Positions 41,457 through 50,498 are shown, numbered from the stretch's first letter. The stretch is DNA of 64,000 nt from Mycobacterium gordonae (GCF_017086405.1 NZ_CP070973.1:3690739-3754738), one strand, 5' to 3'. Translations and numbers: made by a program. The notes: generated by a model from the letters alone, not told the origin.

Positions 41457-42886
41457 CATCGTCGCCCGCACAGTTTTTCGTGGATGGCCGGTTCCGCACC
41501 GCGGAGGCCGCCGAACCGGTGGTGGAAGCGGCGACCGGCGAGCCGCTCGGCGACGGCGCCGTCGTCAGCGAATCCGACATCGACGCTGCCGTCGCCGCCG
41601 CTCGCGGGGCCCTGCCGGACTGGCGGGCCAGCTCGCCCGAGCACCGCGCCGGAATCCTGAACGCGATGGCAGACGCGCTCAAAGCGCGCGCCCGGGAAAC
41701 CAGTGAGCTGGTGACGCGGGAGAACGGCATGCCCATCAGGCTGTCGCGCGGCGCGAACGGCGCATTCCCGGCGCTGCTGCTGCGCTACTACGCGCAACTG
41801 GTTACGGAGGTACCGGTCGAGGAGATCCGCCCCAGCGTCACCGGCCACACCATCGTGCGGCGCGAGGCCGTCGGGGTCGTCGGAGCCATCGTGCCGTGGA
41901 ACTACCCGCAGGCGCTGGCCGCGATGAAAGTGGCGCCTGCGCTGGCCGCGGGTTGCACCATGGTCCTCAAGGCTTCACCCGAAACCGCTTTGGATGCACT
42001 GGTTTTCGCAGAAGCCGCGATGGCGGCTGGGCTGCCGCCCGGGGTACTGAACGTGGTGTCGGGCGGCCCGGCCGTCGGGGCCCGGCTGGTGTCGCATCCC
42101 GGCGTCGACAAGGTGGCGTTCACCGGTTCGACGGCGACCGGCCGATTGGTCGCGGAGACCTGCGGGCGACTGATGCGGCCGGTCACCCTGGAATTGGGCG
42201 GAAAGTCCGCCGCGATCATCCTCGACGACGCCGACCTGGACGCGACGATGCGCGGACTGCGCAACGCCTCCTTCGTCAACAACGGCCAAACCTGCCACCT
42301 CAGCTCGCGCATCCTGGCCCCGAAATCCCGCTACGACGAGATCGTCGACGCCGTGGCGGCGCTGGCCGAGAGCATGGCGGTCGGCGATCCGCTGGATCCG
42401 GGCACCGAGATCGGCCCCATGGTCAGCTCGCGGCAGCGCGACCGGGTGCTCGGCTACATCGACGTCGGCAAGAACAGCGCCGCCCGACTGGTCGCCGGCG
42501 GCTCAGTTCCCGACGATCAACCGCGGGGCTGGTTCGTGGCACCGACGGTGTTCGCCGATGTCGACAACTCCGACCGGCTGGCCCGCGAGGAGGTATTCGG
42601 CCCGGTGCTGACCATCAGCGCCTACCACAGCGACGACGAGGCGATCGCGCTGGCCAACGACACCGAGTTCGGCCTGGCCGGCACCGTGTGGTCGACCGAC
42701 GTCGACCGGGCGACCACCGTCGCGCGCGCCGTGCAGACCGGCACCATCGGGGTCAACGACTATGCCCTGGACGTGCGCGCCCCGTTCGGCGGAGTCAAGG
42801 CCAGCGGGATGGGCCGCGAACTTGGCCCCGAGGGCCTGGATGCCTACCGGACGCTGAAATCGATCTACCGGACCGGGCCCGCGTGA
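41453..42886 (+). CDS. NAD(P)-dependent aldehyde dehydrogenase
   Basis: 477 residues from GTG, with its start overlapping the preceding stop. All ALDH landmarks are present: VPWNYPQALAAMKVAPAL, GGPAVGARLVSHPGVDKVAF and FTGSTATGRLVAE (nucleotide binding), catalytic Glu in VTLELGGKSAAIIL, catalytic Cys in NNGQTCHLSSRI, and EEVFGPVLTISAY near the end. It lies between the Rv1866- and Rv1867-like genes, which are neighbours in M. tuberculosis, so it was either gained here or lost there. Together with the CoA transferase and thiolase-like protein it suggests oxidation of an aldehyde to an acid that is then activated as a CoA ester. Confidence 0.92.
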   Translation: MTSSPAQFFVDGRFRTAEAAEPVVEAATGEPLGDGAVVSESDIDAAVAAARGALPDWRASSPEHRAGILNAMADALKARARETSELVTRENGMPIRLSRGANGAFPALLLRYYAQLVTEVPVEEIRPSVTGHTIVRREAVGVVGAIVPWNYPQALAAMKVAPALAAGCTMVLKASPETALDALVFAEAAMAAGLPPGVLNVVSGGPAVGARLVSHPGVDKVAFTGSTATGRLVAETCGRLMRPVTLELGGKSAAIILDDADLDATMRGLRNASFVNNGQTCHLSSRILAPKSRYDEIVDAVAALAESMAVGDPLDPGTEIGPMVSSRQRDRVLGYIDVGKNSAARLVAGGSVPDDQPRGWFVAPTVFADVDNSDRLAREEVFGPVLTISAYHSDDEAIALANDTEFGLAGTVWSTDVDRATTVARAVQTGTIGVNDYALDVRAPFGGVKASGMGRELGPEGLDAYRTLKSIYRTGPA

Positions 42887-42909
42887 CCCCGTCGCGATAG
42901 GTTCGACCC

Positions 42910-44397
42910 ATGCCCGTGGATCCCAGGACTCCGGTGCTGATCGGCTACGGCCAGGTCAACCACCGCGACGACCCCGACCCCGACGGACCGTCCATCGAGC
43001 CGGTGGACCTGATGGTCACCGCGACCCGGGACGCTGCCGACGCCGCGGTCATCGAATCCGTCGACTCCATCCGTGTGGTCCACATGCTGTCGGCGCACTA
43101 CCGCAACCCGGGACTGCTGCTGGGCGAACGTCTGGGCCTGGCCGCGTTTACCGCGGGCTATAGCAGCGTCGGCGGCAACACTCCGCAGTCCCTGGTCAAC
43201 CAGGCCTGCCTAGACATCCAGCAGGGCCGCGCCGGAGTCGTGCTGATCTCGGCGGCCGAAACGTGGCGCACCCGCAACGCACTGAAGAAGCAGGGCCGCC
43301 GGCTGGTATGGACCGAGCAGGACAGTTCCGTACCGATGCCCGTGGTGGCCGGCAACGACGTGCCCATGGCCGGTGACGCCGAGATACGGATTAAGCTGGA
43401 CCGGCCCGCCTTCGTGTATCCGATGTTCGAGCAGTCGCTGCGCATCGCCGCCGGCGAGTCCGTGGCAGCGCACGCCAAGCGCGTCAGCGAACTGTGGGCT
43501 CGGTTCAGCGCTGTCGCAGTCGACAATCCGCACGCCTGGATCCGCCGGTCGCACTCCGCGGAGGAAATCCGGCAACCGGGCCCGCAGAACCGGATGATCA
43601 GCTGGCCGTACACCAAGCTGATGAACTCCAACAACATGGTCGACCAGGGCGCTTCGCTCGTCCTGACGTCGGTCGAGCAAGCCCGGCGGCTGCAGGTCCC
43701 CGAGGAACGCTGGGTGTACCCGCACGCCGGCACCGATGCCCACGACACATCGGCGATCGCCGAGCGGGGCGAACTACACCGGTCGCCGGCCATCCGGATC
43801 GGTGGTCATATGGCACTGGAACTGGCCGGCCTGGGTATCGACGACGTCGACTATGTGGACCTGTATTCGTGCTTTCCCTCAGCCGTCCAGGTCGCGGCCG
43901 CCGAACTTGGCCTGGCCACCGACGATCCGGCCCGCCCGCTCACCGTCACCGGGGGCCTGACCTTCGCCGGCGGGCCGTGGAGCAACTACGTCACGCACTC
44001 CATCGCCACGATGGCCGAGCTGCTCACCGCCAACCCGGGACGGCGCGGCCTGATCACCGCCAACGGCGGCTACCTGACCAAGCACAGCTTCGGCGTCTAC
44101 GGCACCGCACCCGGCACCCGCGAGTTTCGCTGGGAGGACGTTCAATCCGCGGTCGATCGGGAACCCACCACCGTCGGTCTGGTGGAGTGGGAAGGCACCG
44201 GCACCGTCGAATCGTGGACGACGCCGTTCGATCGAGACGGACAGCCGGAGAAGGCGTTCCTGGCGGTCCGCACCCCCGACGACGCCCGCGTCCTTGCGGT
44301 GATCACCGATCCCGCCGCCGCGGCGGACACGGTGCGCGACGACCTCGCCGGGGCCAAGGTTGCCGTCGCAGCGGACGGCACCGCGAAACTGCAGTAA
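42910..44397 (+). CDS. Thiolase-like protein (Rv1867-like)
   Basis: 495 residues. N-terminus MPVDPRTPVLIGYGQVNHRD; the thiolase-like core continues with SVGGNTPQSLVNQACLDIQQ, NSNNMVDQGASLVLTSVEQA and the C-terminal TANGGYLTKHSFGVYGTAPG. Position of the usual nucleophilic cysteine appears to be occupied by the GGNTPQ loop, so normal thiolytic chemistry is doubtful. The late HSFGVYG histidine is kept. C-terminal tail (about 400-495) is a separate small beta domain. Function unknown; often annotated as acetyl-CoA acetyltransferase. Confidence 0.8.
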   Translation: MPVDPRTPVLIGYGQVNHRDDPDPDGPSIEPVDLMVTATRDAADAAVIESVDSIRVVHMLSAHYRNPGLLLGERLGLAAFTAGYSSVGGNTPQSLVNQACLDIQQGRAGVVLISAAETWRTRNALKKQGRRLVWTEQDSSVPMPVVAGNDVPMAGDAEIRIKLDRPAFVYPMFEQSLRIAAGESVAAHAKRVSELWARFSAVAVDNPHAWIRRSHSAEEIRQPGPQNRMISWPYTKLMNSNNMVDQGASLVLTSVEQARRLQVPEERWVYPHAGTDAHDTSAIAERGELHRSPAIRIGGHMALELAGLGIDDVDYVDLYSCFPSAVQVAAAELGLATDDPARPLTVTGGLTFAGGPWSNYVTHSIATMAELLTANPGRRGLITANGGYLTKHSFGVYGTAPGTREFRWEDVQSAVDREPTTVGLVEWEGTGTVESWTTPFDRDGQPEKAFLAVRTPDDARVLAVITDPAAAADTVRDDLAGAKVAVAADGTAKLQ

Positions 44398-44487
44398 ACC
44401 GGCCTGGTCACGGTACAGACTCAAAGGTGCGTAAGTCGGGGCGGCGTGCTTATTGTCGTGTGCATACCCCCGGGGAGGTGACGCTAC

Positions 44488-46581
44488 GTGCACGTACTGC
44501 TGACCGACGCCGCAGGCACCGTCGGACGGTTGGTCGCGCGCCAGCTGATCGCGGCCGGTCACACGGTCAGCGGCATCGGCCCCTACCACCACGACCACCT
44601 CGACCCCCAGGTCGATTTCGTTTGCGCCCCGCTCGACGACCCCGTGTTGACTCAGTTGGCCGCGGACGCCGACGCCGTCATCCATCTGGCGCCGGTGGAT
44701 ACCAGCGCCCCCGGCGGGGCGGGCATCACCGGCGTCGCGCACGTGGCGAACGCGGCGGCGCGGGCGGGTGCCCGGCTGGTGTTCGTCTCGCAGGCTGCCG
44801 GGCGTGCCGAGCTCTACCGCCCCGCCGAGACGCTGGTATCCACCGGGTGGGCGCCGAGCCTGGTCGTTCGCATCGCACCACTGCTCGGCCGCCAGCTCGA
44901 CTGGATGACCTGTCGCACGGTGGCCACGCTGATGCGCGCCAAGGTCTCCGCGCGCCCCATCCGGGTGCTGCACATTGAGGACCTGGTCCGCTTCCTCGTC
45001 GGAGCACTGAGCACCGACCGCTGCGGTGCCGTCGACCTGGCCACTCCGGACACCACCAACCTGATCACCGCCTGGCGGGTGCTGCGATCCGTCGACCCCA
45101 GATTGCGCCTGCACGGGGTCCGGGGCTGGGAGAACCTCGTCCCTGACCTTAATATCAGTGCCGCACAAGAAGATTGGAAGTTTCAGTACGGATGGCTGGC
45201 ACTGGATGCGGTGGTGGACACCGGCCGGGGGCTGGTCGGCCGCAAGCTTGGTCCCAGAGGCGCGACGACCGGGTCGGGCCAATTCCCCCTACCGGTGGAA
45301 CCCTTGCCGCGGCTGGCCCCGGCCGACGACACGCCGCTACGCAGCGTGGCTCCCGAGGGGTTGGAAGGGGAGTTCGACGATCGCGTCGACCCTCGATTTC
45401 CGGTCTTCAGCACCGCCAGCCTCACTAGCGCGTTGCCGGGGCCGCTGACTCCGATCACCCTGGATGTCCAGTGCAGCGGCTTGCGGGCTGCCGGGCAGGC
45501 GATGGGACGAGTGCTGGCGCTGGGCGAGGTGGTGGCGCAGGAGTGGGCAAGCCGGGCCATCGCGGTATTCGGTCACCGCCCCTATGTCGGGGTGTCGGCG
45601 AACATCGTTGCGGCCGCCCAGCTGCCTGGGTGGGACGAACACGCAGTGGCGCGGCGCACCCTAGGCGCCGAGCCGCCGGCCACGGACTTGCTGCCGTTCG
45701 GGCGGCCGGAAGCTGCCGGCGGCCCACGAGGATCGGTCGCCAAGGCGGTCGTCACAGCGCGGTCGCTGGCATTGCTGCGTCACTTGCGCACCGACACACA
45801 GTCCTACGTCACCGCAGCGACGCAGGAGCATCTCGATACCGAGGCCCTGGCCGCCTTGCCCGACGCGGCCCTGGAAGTCCGAATTCGGCTGTTGCGCGAC
45901 CGCATTCACCAGGGTTGGATACTGACCGGCCTGTGGGTGATCGACTCCGGGATCACGGCCGCGACACTGGAACGGAGCCGCGCGGTATCGAGAATCTCGG
46001 GTGTCGGCGTAATCATGGAAAGCGACCGAATCGCCTCCGAGACCCGCGAGCTGGCGGCGATGCTGCGGGCCGACCCGACGTTGTGCGCCCTGGCCGCCGA
46101 CGGGAACGTCGGCAGCATCCGCGCCTTATCCCCGGCCGCTGCGGCCGCGCTGGACGCTGCCGTCACCGCCCTCCGGCACCGGGGACGAGGCGAGGCCGAG
46201 CTGGCGAATCCGACGTTCGGCGACGACCCCGGCCTGCTGCTGGCGGTGGCCGCCGAGGCCGCTGCGGAACCCGAGGCGCCGCCGCCCCCGGGCTCACTGG
46301 CACAGCGGTTGGCCGACTCTGCCCGCAACTCCCGGGAGCTGGCCCACGACACCACCCTCCGGTTTACCCACGAGTTGCGAATGACGTTGCGGGAGTTGGG
46401 CGCTCGCCGAGTGGCGGCGGACCTTGTCGACAGCGTCGACGATATGCACTACCTGCTGTGCGACGAGCTGGTCGTCATGCCCGTCGACGCCCGGCTTCGG
46501 ATCAAGCGCCGGCGAGCCGAGCGGGAACGCTTGCAGGCCCAGCATCCACCGGACATCATCGACCACACCTGGAATCCCTGA
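44488..46581 (+). CDS. SDR-epimerase domain fused to a PEP-synthase-like domain (Rv1868-like)
   Basis: 697 residues from GTG 44488 after GGGGAGG. N-terminal extended SDR domain about 1-260: MHVLLTDAAGTVGRLVARQL and RLVFVSQAAGRAELYRPAET, though the catalytic YxxxK is not evident. The C-terminal half (about 300-697) has ALPGPLTPITLDVQCSGLRA, VGVSANIVAAAQLPGW and the final MHYLLCDELVVMPVDARLRI. These resemble the substrate-binding middle region of PEP synthases and rifampicin phosphotransferases. Neither an ATP-grasp domain nor the swivelling phospho-His domain is present. Function unknown. The unusual combination is conserved as Rv1868. Confidence 0.8.
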   Translation: MHVLLTDAAGTVGRLVARQLIAAGHTVSGIGPYHHDHLDPQVDFVCAPLDDPVLTQLAADADAVIHLAPVDTSAPGGAGITGVAHVANAAARAGARLVFVSQAAGRAELYRPAETLVSTGWAPSLVVRIAPLLGRQLDWMTCRTVATLMRAKVSARPIRVLHIEDLVRFLVGALSTDRCGAVDLATPDTTNLITAWRVLRSVDPRLRLHGVRGWENLVPDLNISAAQEDWKFQYGWLALDAVVDTGRGLVGRKLGPRGATTGSGQFPLPVEPLPRLAPADDTPLRSVAPEGLEGEFDDRVDPRFPVFSTASLTSALPGPLTPITLDVQCSGLRAAGQAMGRVLALGEVVAQEWASRAIAVFGHRPYVGVSANIVAAAQLPGWDEHAVARRTLGAEPPATDLLPFGRPEAAGGPRGSVAKAVVTARSLALLRHLRTDTQSYVTAATQEHLDTEALAALPDAALEVRIRLLRDRIHQGWILTGLWVIDSGITAATLERSRAVSRISGVGVIMESDRIASETRELAAMLRADPTLCALAADGNVGSIRALSPAAAAALDAAVTALRHRGRGEAELANPTFGDDPGLLLAVAAEAAAEPEAPPPPGSLAQRLADSARNSRELAHDTTLRFTHELRMTLRELGARRVAADLVDSVDDMHYLLCDELVVMPVDARLRIKRRRAERERLQAQHPPDIIDHTWNP

Positions 46582-46584
46582 GCT

Positions 46585-47805
46585 TCAGCGCAACGGCGCA
46601 TTGGCATCGGTCAGGCGGTCGACATCGACCGGATTCTTGGACCGGATCAGCCCCTTGACGTCATCCAGCACATCCCACACGTTGACGTTCATACCGGCCA
46701 GCACCCGGTTGTCGTCATCGAGCCAGAACGCGACGAATGCGCGGCCGGCGACATCCCCGCGGAACACCACTCGTTTTGAGCCGGACGAATGGCCGGCGTA
46801 CTCCATCCCCAGGTCGTACTGGTCGGTGAAGAAGTACGGCAGTTCGTCGTATTGCGCTGTTTGACCCAGCATTCCGGCCACCGCCACCGCAGGTTGCTTG
46901 AGTGCGTTGGCCCAGTGCTCGGTGCGGATCCGCACCCCGAAGAGGGGATGCCACGCGGCGGCGATGTCGCCGACAGCGAAGACATCCGGATCGCTGGTGC
47001 GCAGCGAGGCGTCCACCCGCACGCCACCGTCGGCCATCTCCAGCCCGGCCTGCTCGGCCAGTTCGACGTGGGGCTGGGCGCCCACCGCGACCAGCACCGC
47101 GTCGGCGTTGACGGTGGTCCCGTCGGCCAGTGCCAAGCCGGTGGCGCGCCCACCTTCGACGGTGATCCGTTGCACCTGGGTTTCCAGCCGCAGCTGCACC
47201 CCGTGTTCGCGGTGCAGGTCGGCGAACAACGCGCCGACTTGCTCACCGAGTGCGCTCAGCAGTGGTTGTTTCGCGGATTCGACGACGGTGACGTCCACTC
47301 CCCGCCGCCGAGCGCCGGCCGCCACCTCCAGCCCGATCCAGCCGGCGCCCACCACGGTGAGCGAAGACCCTTCGGCAAGAACGGCATTCAGCGCGACCGC
47401 CTCCCGGTAGTTGCGCAGGTAGTACAACCCGTTCGCATCGCATCCCGGTATCGGGGGTCGCCGCGGCGCCGATCCGGTTGCCAGCAGCAGCTTGTCGTAG
47501 GGCATGATCGCACCGTCGGCCAGGGCGACAGTGTGTGCGGATAGATCCAGCGCGGTGACCCGGGTGTTCAGCCTCAGATCGACGTGACGATCCCGGTACC
47601 AGTCCGAGGTCTGCACGGTGAAATCGGCCAGCGTCTTCGAGCCTGCCAGAAAGTCTTTCGACAGTGGCGGCCGCTCATACGGCAAATACTCCTCGTCCGC
47701 GAATAACACGACCTGGCCGTCAAAACCGCTGTCACGCAGGGCTTCCACCGCCTTGGCCGCTGCCAGCCCACCGCCGACGACGACGAATATTGTCGAGCTG
47801 GTTAT
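46585..47805 (-). CDS. Ferredoxin-NAD(P) reductase, Rv1869c-like, without a canonical start codon
   Basis: About 406 residues if read from the ATA codon at 47805. FAD-binding motif VVVGGGLAAAKAVEALRDSG lies at the very start, and the NAD motif VVGAGWIGLEVAAGARRRGV near residue 155, then DVFAVGDIAAAWHP. The C-terminal reductase domain ends WDVLDDVKGLIRSKNPVDVD. The first usual start codon, GTG 47748, would remove half of the FAD motif. Upstream the frame reads TGA GGA GCG ATC ATA ACC AGC, with GAGGAG correctly placed before ATA. Likely an ATG or GTG has mutated to ATA, or ATA is used. It transfers electrons between NADH and ferredoxin for P450 or other systems. Confidence 0.83.
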   Translation of the reverse strand: MTSSTIFVVVGGGLAAAKAVEALRDSGFDGQVVLFADEEYLPYERPPLSKDFLAGSKTLADFTVQTSDWYRDRHVDLRLNTRVTALDLSAHTVALADGAIMPYDKLLLATGSAPRRPPIPGCDANGLYYLRNYREAVALNAVLAEGSSLTVVGAGWIGLEVAAGARRRGVDVTVVESAKQPLLSALGEQVGALFADLHREHGVQLRLETQVQRITVEGGRATGLALADGTTVNADAVLVAVGAQPHVELAEQAGLEMADGGVRVDASLRTSDPDVFAVGDIAAAWHPLFGVRIRTEHWANALKQPAVAVAGMLGQTAQYDELPYFFTDQYDLGMEYAGHSSGSKRVVFRGDVAGRAFVAFWLDDDNRVLAGMNVNVWDVLDDVKGLIRSKNPVDVDRLTDANAPLR

Positions 47806-47814
47806 GATCGCTCC

Positions 47815-48549
47815 TCACCTCGTTCGGGTCAGTGTCTCCCGCAGTGACAACGCGTTTCGCACCGCATGTCCGCCCAGGTCATTGTTGAAGTACATCCACA
47901 CGTCGTGACCTTCGCCGGTCCATTCGGCGATTCGATCTGCCCAGCAACGCAATTCGTCGTCTGGGTAGGAGCCGGTGTACAGGGCATCCGGCCCGGGGCC
48001 GTGCATCCGGATGTACACCAGGTCGGTGGCGGCGCGGGGGATGCACGCCAGCCCGGCTCCGCTCATCACGACGTATGCGGCGCGGCGCCGCTCCAGCAAT
48101 GCGAACACCGCCGGGTCGTTCCACGACGGGTGCCGCAACTCGACCGCGGTGCGGATGGACGGCGGCACAGCGCTCAGGAACGAGTCGAGCCGGGCGTCGT
48201 CGCGCTGCTGGGCCGGGTGCAATTGCACCAGCAGCACCCCGTGCCGGTCGCTCAGCAACTGCCAGCAACGCTCAAACCGCTCGATCCACGCTTCCGGCGA
48301 TCCGAGCCGACGGTAGTGGGTGAGGCCCCGGTGTGCCTTCACCGACATGGTGAACCCGGCCGGCAGCTGATCACCCCAGCCGGCGAATGTCGAATCTTTG
48401 GGCCAGCGGTAGAAGCTGGCGTTCAATTCCACCGTGTCGAAGACCTCCGCGTAGCGCGCCAGTCGGCGCGTGGACGGCAGGCCCGCCGGATAGAGCACGT
48501 CCGCCCAGTGGTCGTAGGACCACCCGGAGGTTCCGATCCGCACGGTCAT
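47815..48549 (-). CDS. DUF72 family TIM-barrel protein
   Basis: 244 residues from ATG 48549 (MTVRIGTSGWSYDHWADVLY). The DUF72 signature is complete: FDTVELNASFYRWPKDSTFA near residues 40-59, GFTMSVKAHRGLTHYRRLG, TAVELRHPSWNDPAVFALLE and WMYFNNDLGGHAVRNAL at the end. Relatives (YecE) are TIM barrels of unknown activity, perhaps binding nucleic acid or sugar. It lies between the reductase and an HhH-GPD-like gene, seven bases from the latter. It is not among the genes I recall at this place in M. tuberculosis. Confidence 0.85.
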   Translation of the reverse strand: MTVRIGTSGWSYDHWADVLYPAGLPSTRRLARYAEVFDTVELNASFYRWPKDSTFAGWGDQLPAGFTMSVKAHRGLTHYRRLGSPEAWIERFERCWQLLSDRHGVLLVQLHPAQQRDDARLDSFLSAVPPSIRTAVELRHPSWNDPAVFALLERRRAAYVVMSGAGLACIPRAATDLVYIRMHGPGPDALYTGSYPDDELRCWADRIAEWTGEGHDVWMYFNNDLGGHAVRNALSLRETLTRTR

Positions 48550-48556
48550 CGACCCG

Positions 48557-49192
48557 TCAACCGGTGACCTGCAGGCGCACCTCGTGATCCAGCGATGCAC
48601 GTACCAATGCCGCCGCCAGTCGCGCGTTGGTGCGCGGCGCAAACGCCGCGAGCTTGGCCGGTTCGGTAGGGAGCCGGAGCGCTTTGGCGGCGGCGGTGGC
48701 CCGGTCGTCGAAGTAGGGGCGCACCCAGGTCCACGTGTCCTGCACCTCGCGCAGGAAAATGTCTGCGCCGGTGTCGCCGATACCCGTGAATTCCTTGAGG
48801 ATGCGGGCCGCCTGTTGCGGATTGTGGTCACTGCAGCGAGCGATGTCGCGGAGGTCACCGCCGAAGTCGTCGCGCACCTGGCGGGCGATGTCGGTGAGCC
48901 GGGTCGCCGAGCTTTCGTCGAATCGCACGTAGTGGGCGCGGCCGAAAGCCTTGGTCACGGTGTGCCGGTCGGCGGACAGCACGGCGGTCGGAGTGCGCAG
49001 GCCCGCCCTGAAGAGCTCTTCTGCGGCGCGCGTTGCGATTTCGGCGTCGATCGGTTTGCTGGCCAGCATGCTCAGCACCAGCAGCTCAAACAGCGGCATC
49101 GGCTTGTCGGTCAGCCGGATGCCGGCCTGCTCCGCGAAGGTGGTGCCGGCCAGCTTGAGCAGCCGTCCCACCCGCCGCTCGGAAGCGTCCAT
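48557..49192 (-). CDS. Endonuclease III-like (HhH-GPD superfamily) protein, Rv1870c-like
   Basis: 211 residues. The fold can be recognised from FELLVLSMLASKPIDAEIAT (helical start), the helix-hairpin-helix-like LKEFTGIGDTGADIFLREVQ near residues 135-154, and the WVRPYFDDRATAAAKAL Asp region. It lacks the C-terminal 4Fe-4S cysteines of EndoIII. Related proteins excise damaged bases, but activity in this group has not been shown to my knowledge. It is 42 bases from the TfoX-like gene. Confidence 0.7.
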   Translation of the reverse strand: MDASERRVGRLLKLAGTTFAEQAGIRLTDKPMPLFELLVLSMLASKPIDAEIATRAAEELFRAGLRTPTAVLSADRHTVTKAFGRAHYVRFDESSATRLTDIARQVRDDFGGDLRDIARCSDHNPQQAARILKEFTGIGDTGADIFLREVQDTWTWVRPYFDDRATAAAKALRLPTEPAKLAAFAPRTNARLAAALVRASLDHEVRLQVTG

Positions 49193-49234
49193 CCCGGCGG
49201 CGTACCCGCGTGATCACGGCGCAAACGCGTGCCC

Positions 49235-49564
49235 TCACTTGGGTGGCAGGCTGCGCGCATGATCGGCGCCGCGGGTCACCCAACGGTCAAGCTGGCGCTT
49301 GGTTTTCACGCCTTCGGCGGCAACTCGGATCCAGCCGCGGGTTTCCCGCCCGGCCATCACCATGGGGCTGACGTGCGCTTGCCCGACCAGTTTGTCGGTG
49401 TCTTCCCGAGGGACCCGGACCAGCAGCCCCCCCTGGCTGCTGACCGCCACCGCCATATTTCCGCCGATCAAGAACGCCAGTCCACCAAACATCTGCATCT
49501 CGTCGGTCGGCTCGTTGGCCAACAGCTCACGGACCCGGTTGGCGAGGTCGGCGTCGAAGGCCAT
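49235..49564 (-). CDS. TfoX N-terminal domain protein, Rv1871c-like
   Basis: 109 residues, all one TfoX_N domain: LANEPTDEMQMFGGLAFLIG (residues 15-34), then NMAVAVSSQGGLLVRVPRED, then ETRGWIRVAAEGVKTKRQLD. TfoX-type domains occur in competence regulators, but solitary small members in actinobacteria have no known function. Five bases separate its stop region from the next upstream gene, so it is probably co-transcribed with the Ddn-like gene. Confidence 0.82.
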   Translation of the reverse strand: MAFDADLANRVRELLANEPTDEMQMFGGLAFLIGGNMAVAVSSQGGLLVRVPREDTDKLVGQAHVSPMVMAGRETRGWIRVAAEGVKTKRQLDRWVTRGADHARSLPPK

Positions 49565-49569
49565 GGCCC

Positions 49570-49947
49570 TCAGTCCAGGTCCACTCGAATGGTCAGCAAC
49601 TCGGTGCCCATGGTTCGGACGCCGACCCCGTTGAGCCGCGGCAGTTTCCGCAGCCGCTGCCGCGGATCGTCATCGGGTAGCAGATGCGCGGTACCGGTGC
49701 GCCATTGACCCCCGATACGGACCCGGACCCTGGGATCGGCCTTGATGTTGTGGACGTAGTCCGAATGCTCGCCGTGTTCGGAGACCATCCAGAACTGATT
49801 GTCGACTACAGCGCCGCCCACCGCGGTGAGCCGCGGCTGACCCGACTTACGTCCGGTCGTCTCCAGCATGGTGACCGGTAGCTTGCGGCCCAGCGGATTG
49901 ACGACCAGCCGTTGTACCCGGTGCACGAATTGGCGTTTGAGGCTCAC
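49570..49947 (-). CDS. Deazaflavin (F420)-dependent nitroreductase-family protein, Ddn-like
   Basis: 125 residues from GTG 49947, whose start overlaps the preceding stop (GTGA); an upstream in-frame start at 49992 would overlap more. The F420H2-dependent reductase fold is visible: VTMLETTGRKSGQPRLTAVG near residues 25-44, then QFWMVSEHGEHSDYVHNIKA, then DPRVRVRIGGQWRTGTAHLL. Members reduce quinones or nitro compounds with F420H2, Ddn being the pretomanid activator. It is coupled to an unknown protein upstream. Confidence 0.85.
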   Translation of the reverse strand: MSLKRQFVHRVQRLVVNPLGRKLPVTMLETTGRKSGQPRLTAVGGAVVDNQFWMVSEHGEHSDYVHNIKADPRVRVRIGGQWRTGTAHLLPDDDPRQRLRKLPRLNGVGVRTMGTELLTIRVDLD

Positions 49948-50435
49948 GCCGGTGATTTTGCCACCGGGACCCCCAATGCGCGCAGCACCCATTCGCGGGG
50001 TACTTCGAACGACAGCGTCCGCCGCGGGATGGTGGTCAACACCGCTTCCGGAACGGCGGTCTTATAGGTGAGTGTCAAGCTGCCGGAGAATGTGGGATCG
50101 ATCTGGCTGATGTCGGCGTCCAACCGCAGGCCATCCGCGGAGAGTTCGGCATGGACCGGACCCTCGACAGCCGTATCCCAGCGCAGATCGATTGCGCGCC
50201 CTGCGCGGCCAGGCACCGTTGACAAGGTGCCCACCACTCGCTGGGAGGTGATCGCCAGCGCCCCGACGTAGCTGCGGATGTTGCCCTGGGATGCCTTGCC
50301 GGGCACCGAGCCGGTGAATCGGAAGGTGACGGGAACGAACTCGACCAGGTGGACCAGGTTCTCGGTCTCGATCTCGGCCCGCAGGTCCGCGGGCAGCTTG
50401 CCGATTCCGAGCAATTTGCGGATGAACACTGCCAT
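49944..50435 (-). CDS. Conserved protein of unknown function
   Basis: 163 residues, MAVFIRKLLGIGKLPADLRA at the start. The body alternates strands (VTFRFTGSVPGKASQGNIRS, LAITSQRVVGTLSTVPGRAG, FSGSLTLTYKTAVPEAVLTT) with no membrane segment or signal peptide. I do not recognise the family; the strand-rich pattern fits a small beta-barrel or PH-like domain. It overlaps the Ddn-like gene by four bases, and so probably works with it. Confidence 0.6.
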   Translation of the reverse strand: MAVFIRKLLGIGKLPADLRAEIETENLVHLVEFVPVTFRFTGSVPGKASQGNIRSYVGALAITSQRVVGTLSTVPGRAGRAIDLRWDTAVEGPVHAELSADGLRLDADISQIDPTFSGSLTLTYKTAVPEAVLTTIPRRTLSFEVPREWVLRALGVPVAKSPA

Positions 50436-50498
50436 GGGTGGACCTTAAGGCTGCGCACGGAAGATATTTCGCACCTGTTTCAGGGGCGTGATGCGAAA

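Noticed and set aside
18052..44436. Shared 12-mer AGGTGCGTAAGT at 18052-18063 and 44425-44436
   Set aside because: Many 12-base matches are expected by chance in 64 kb, and no longer homology surrounds it.
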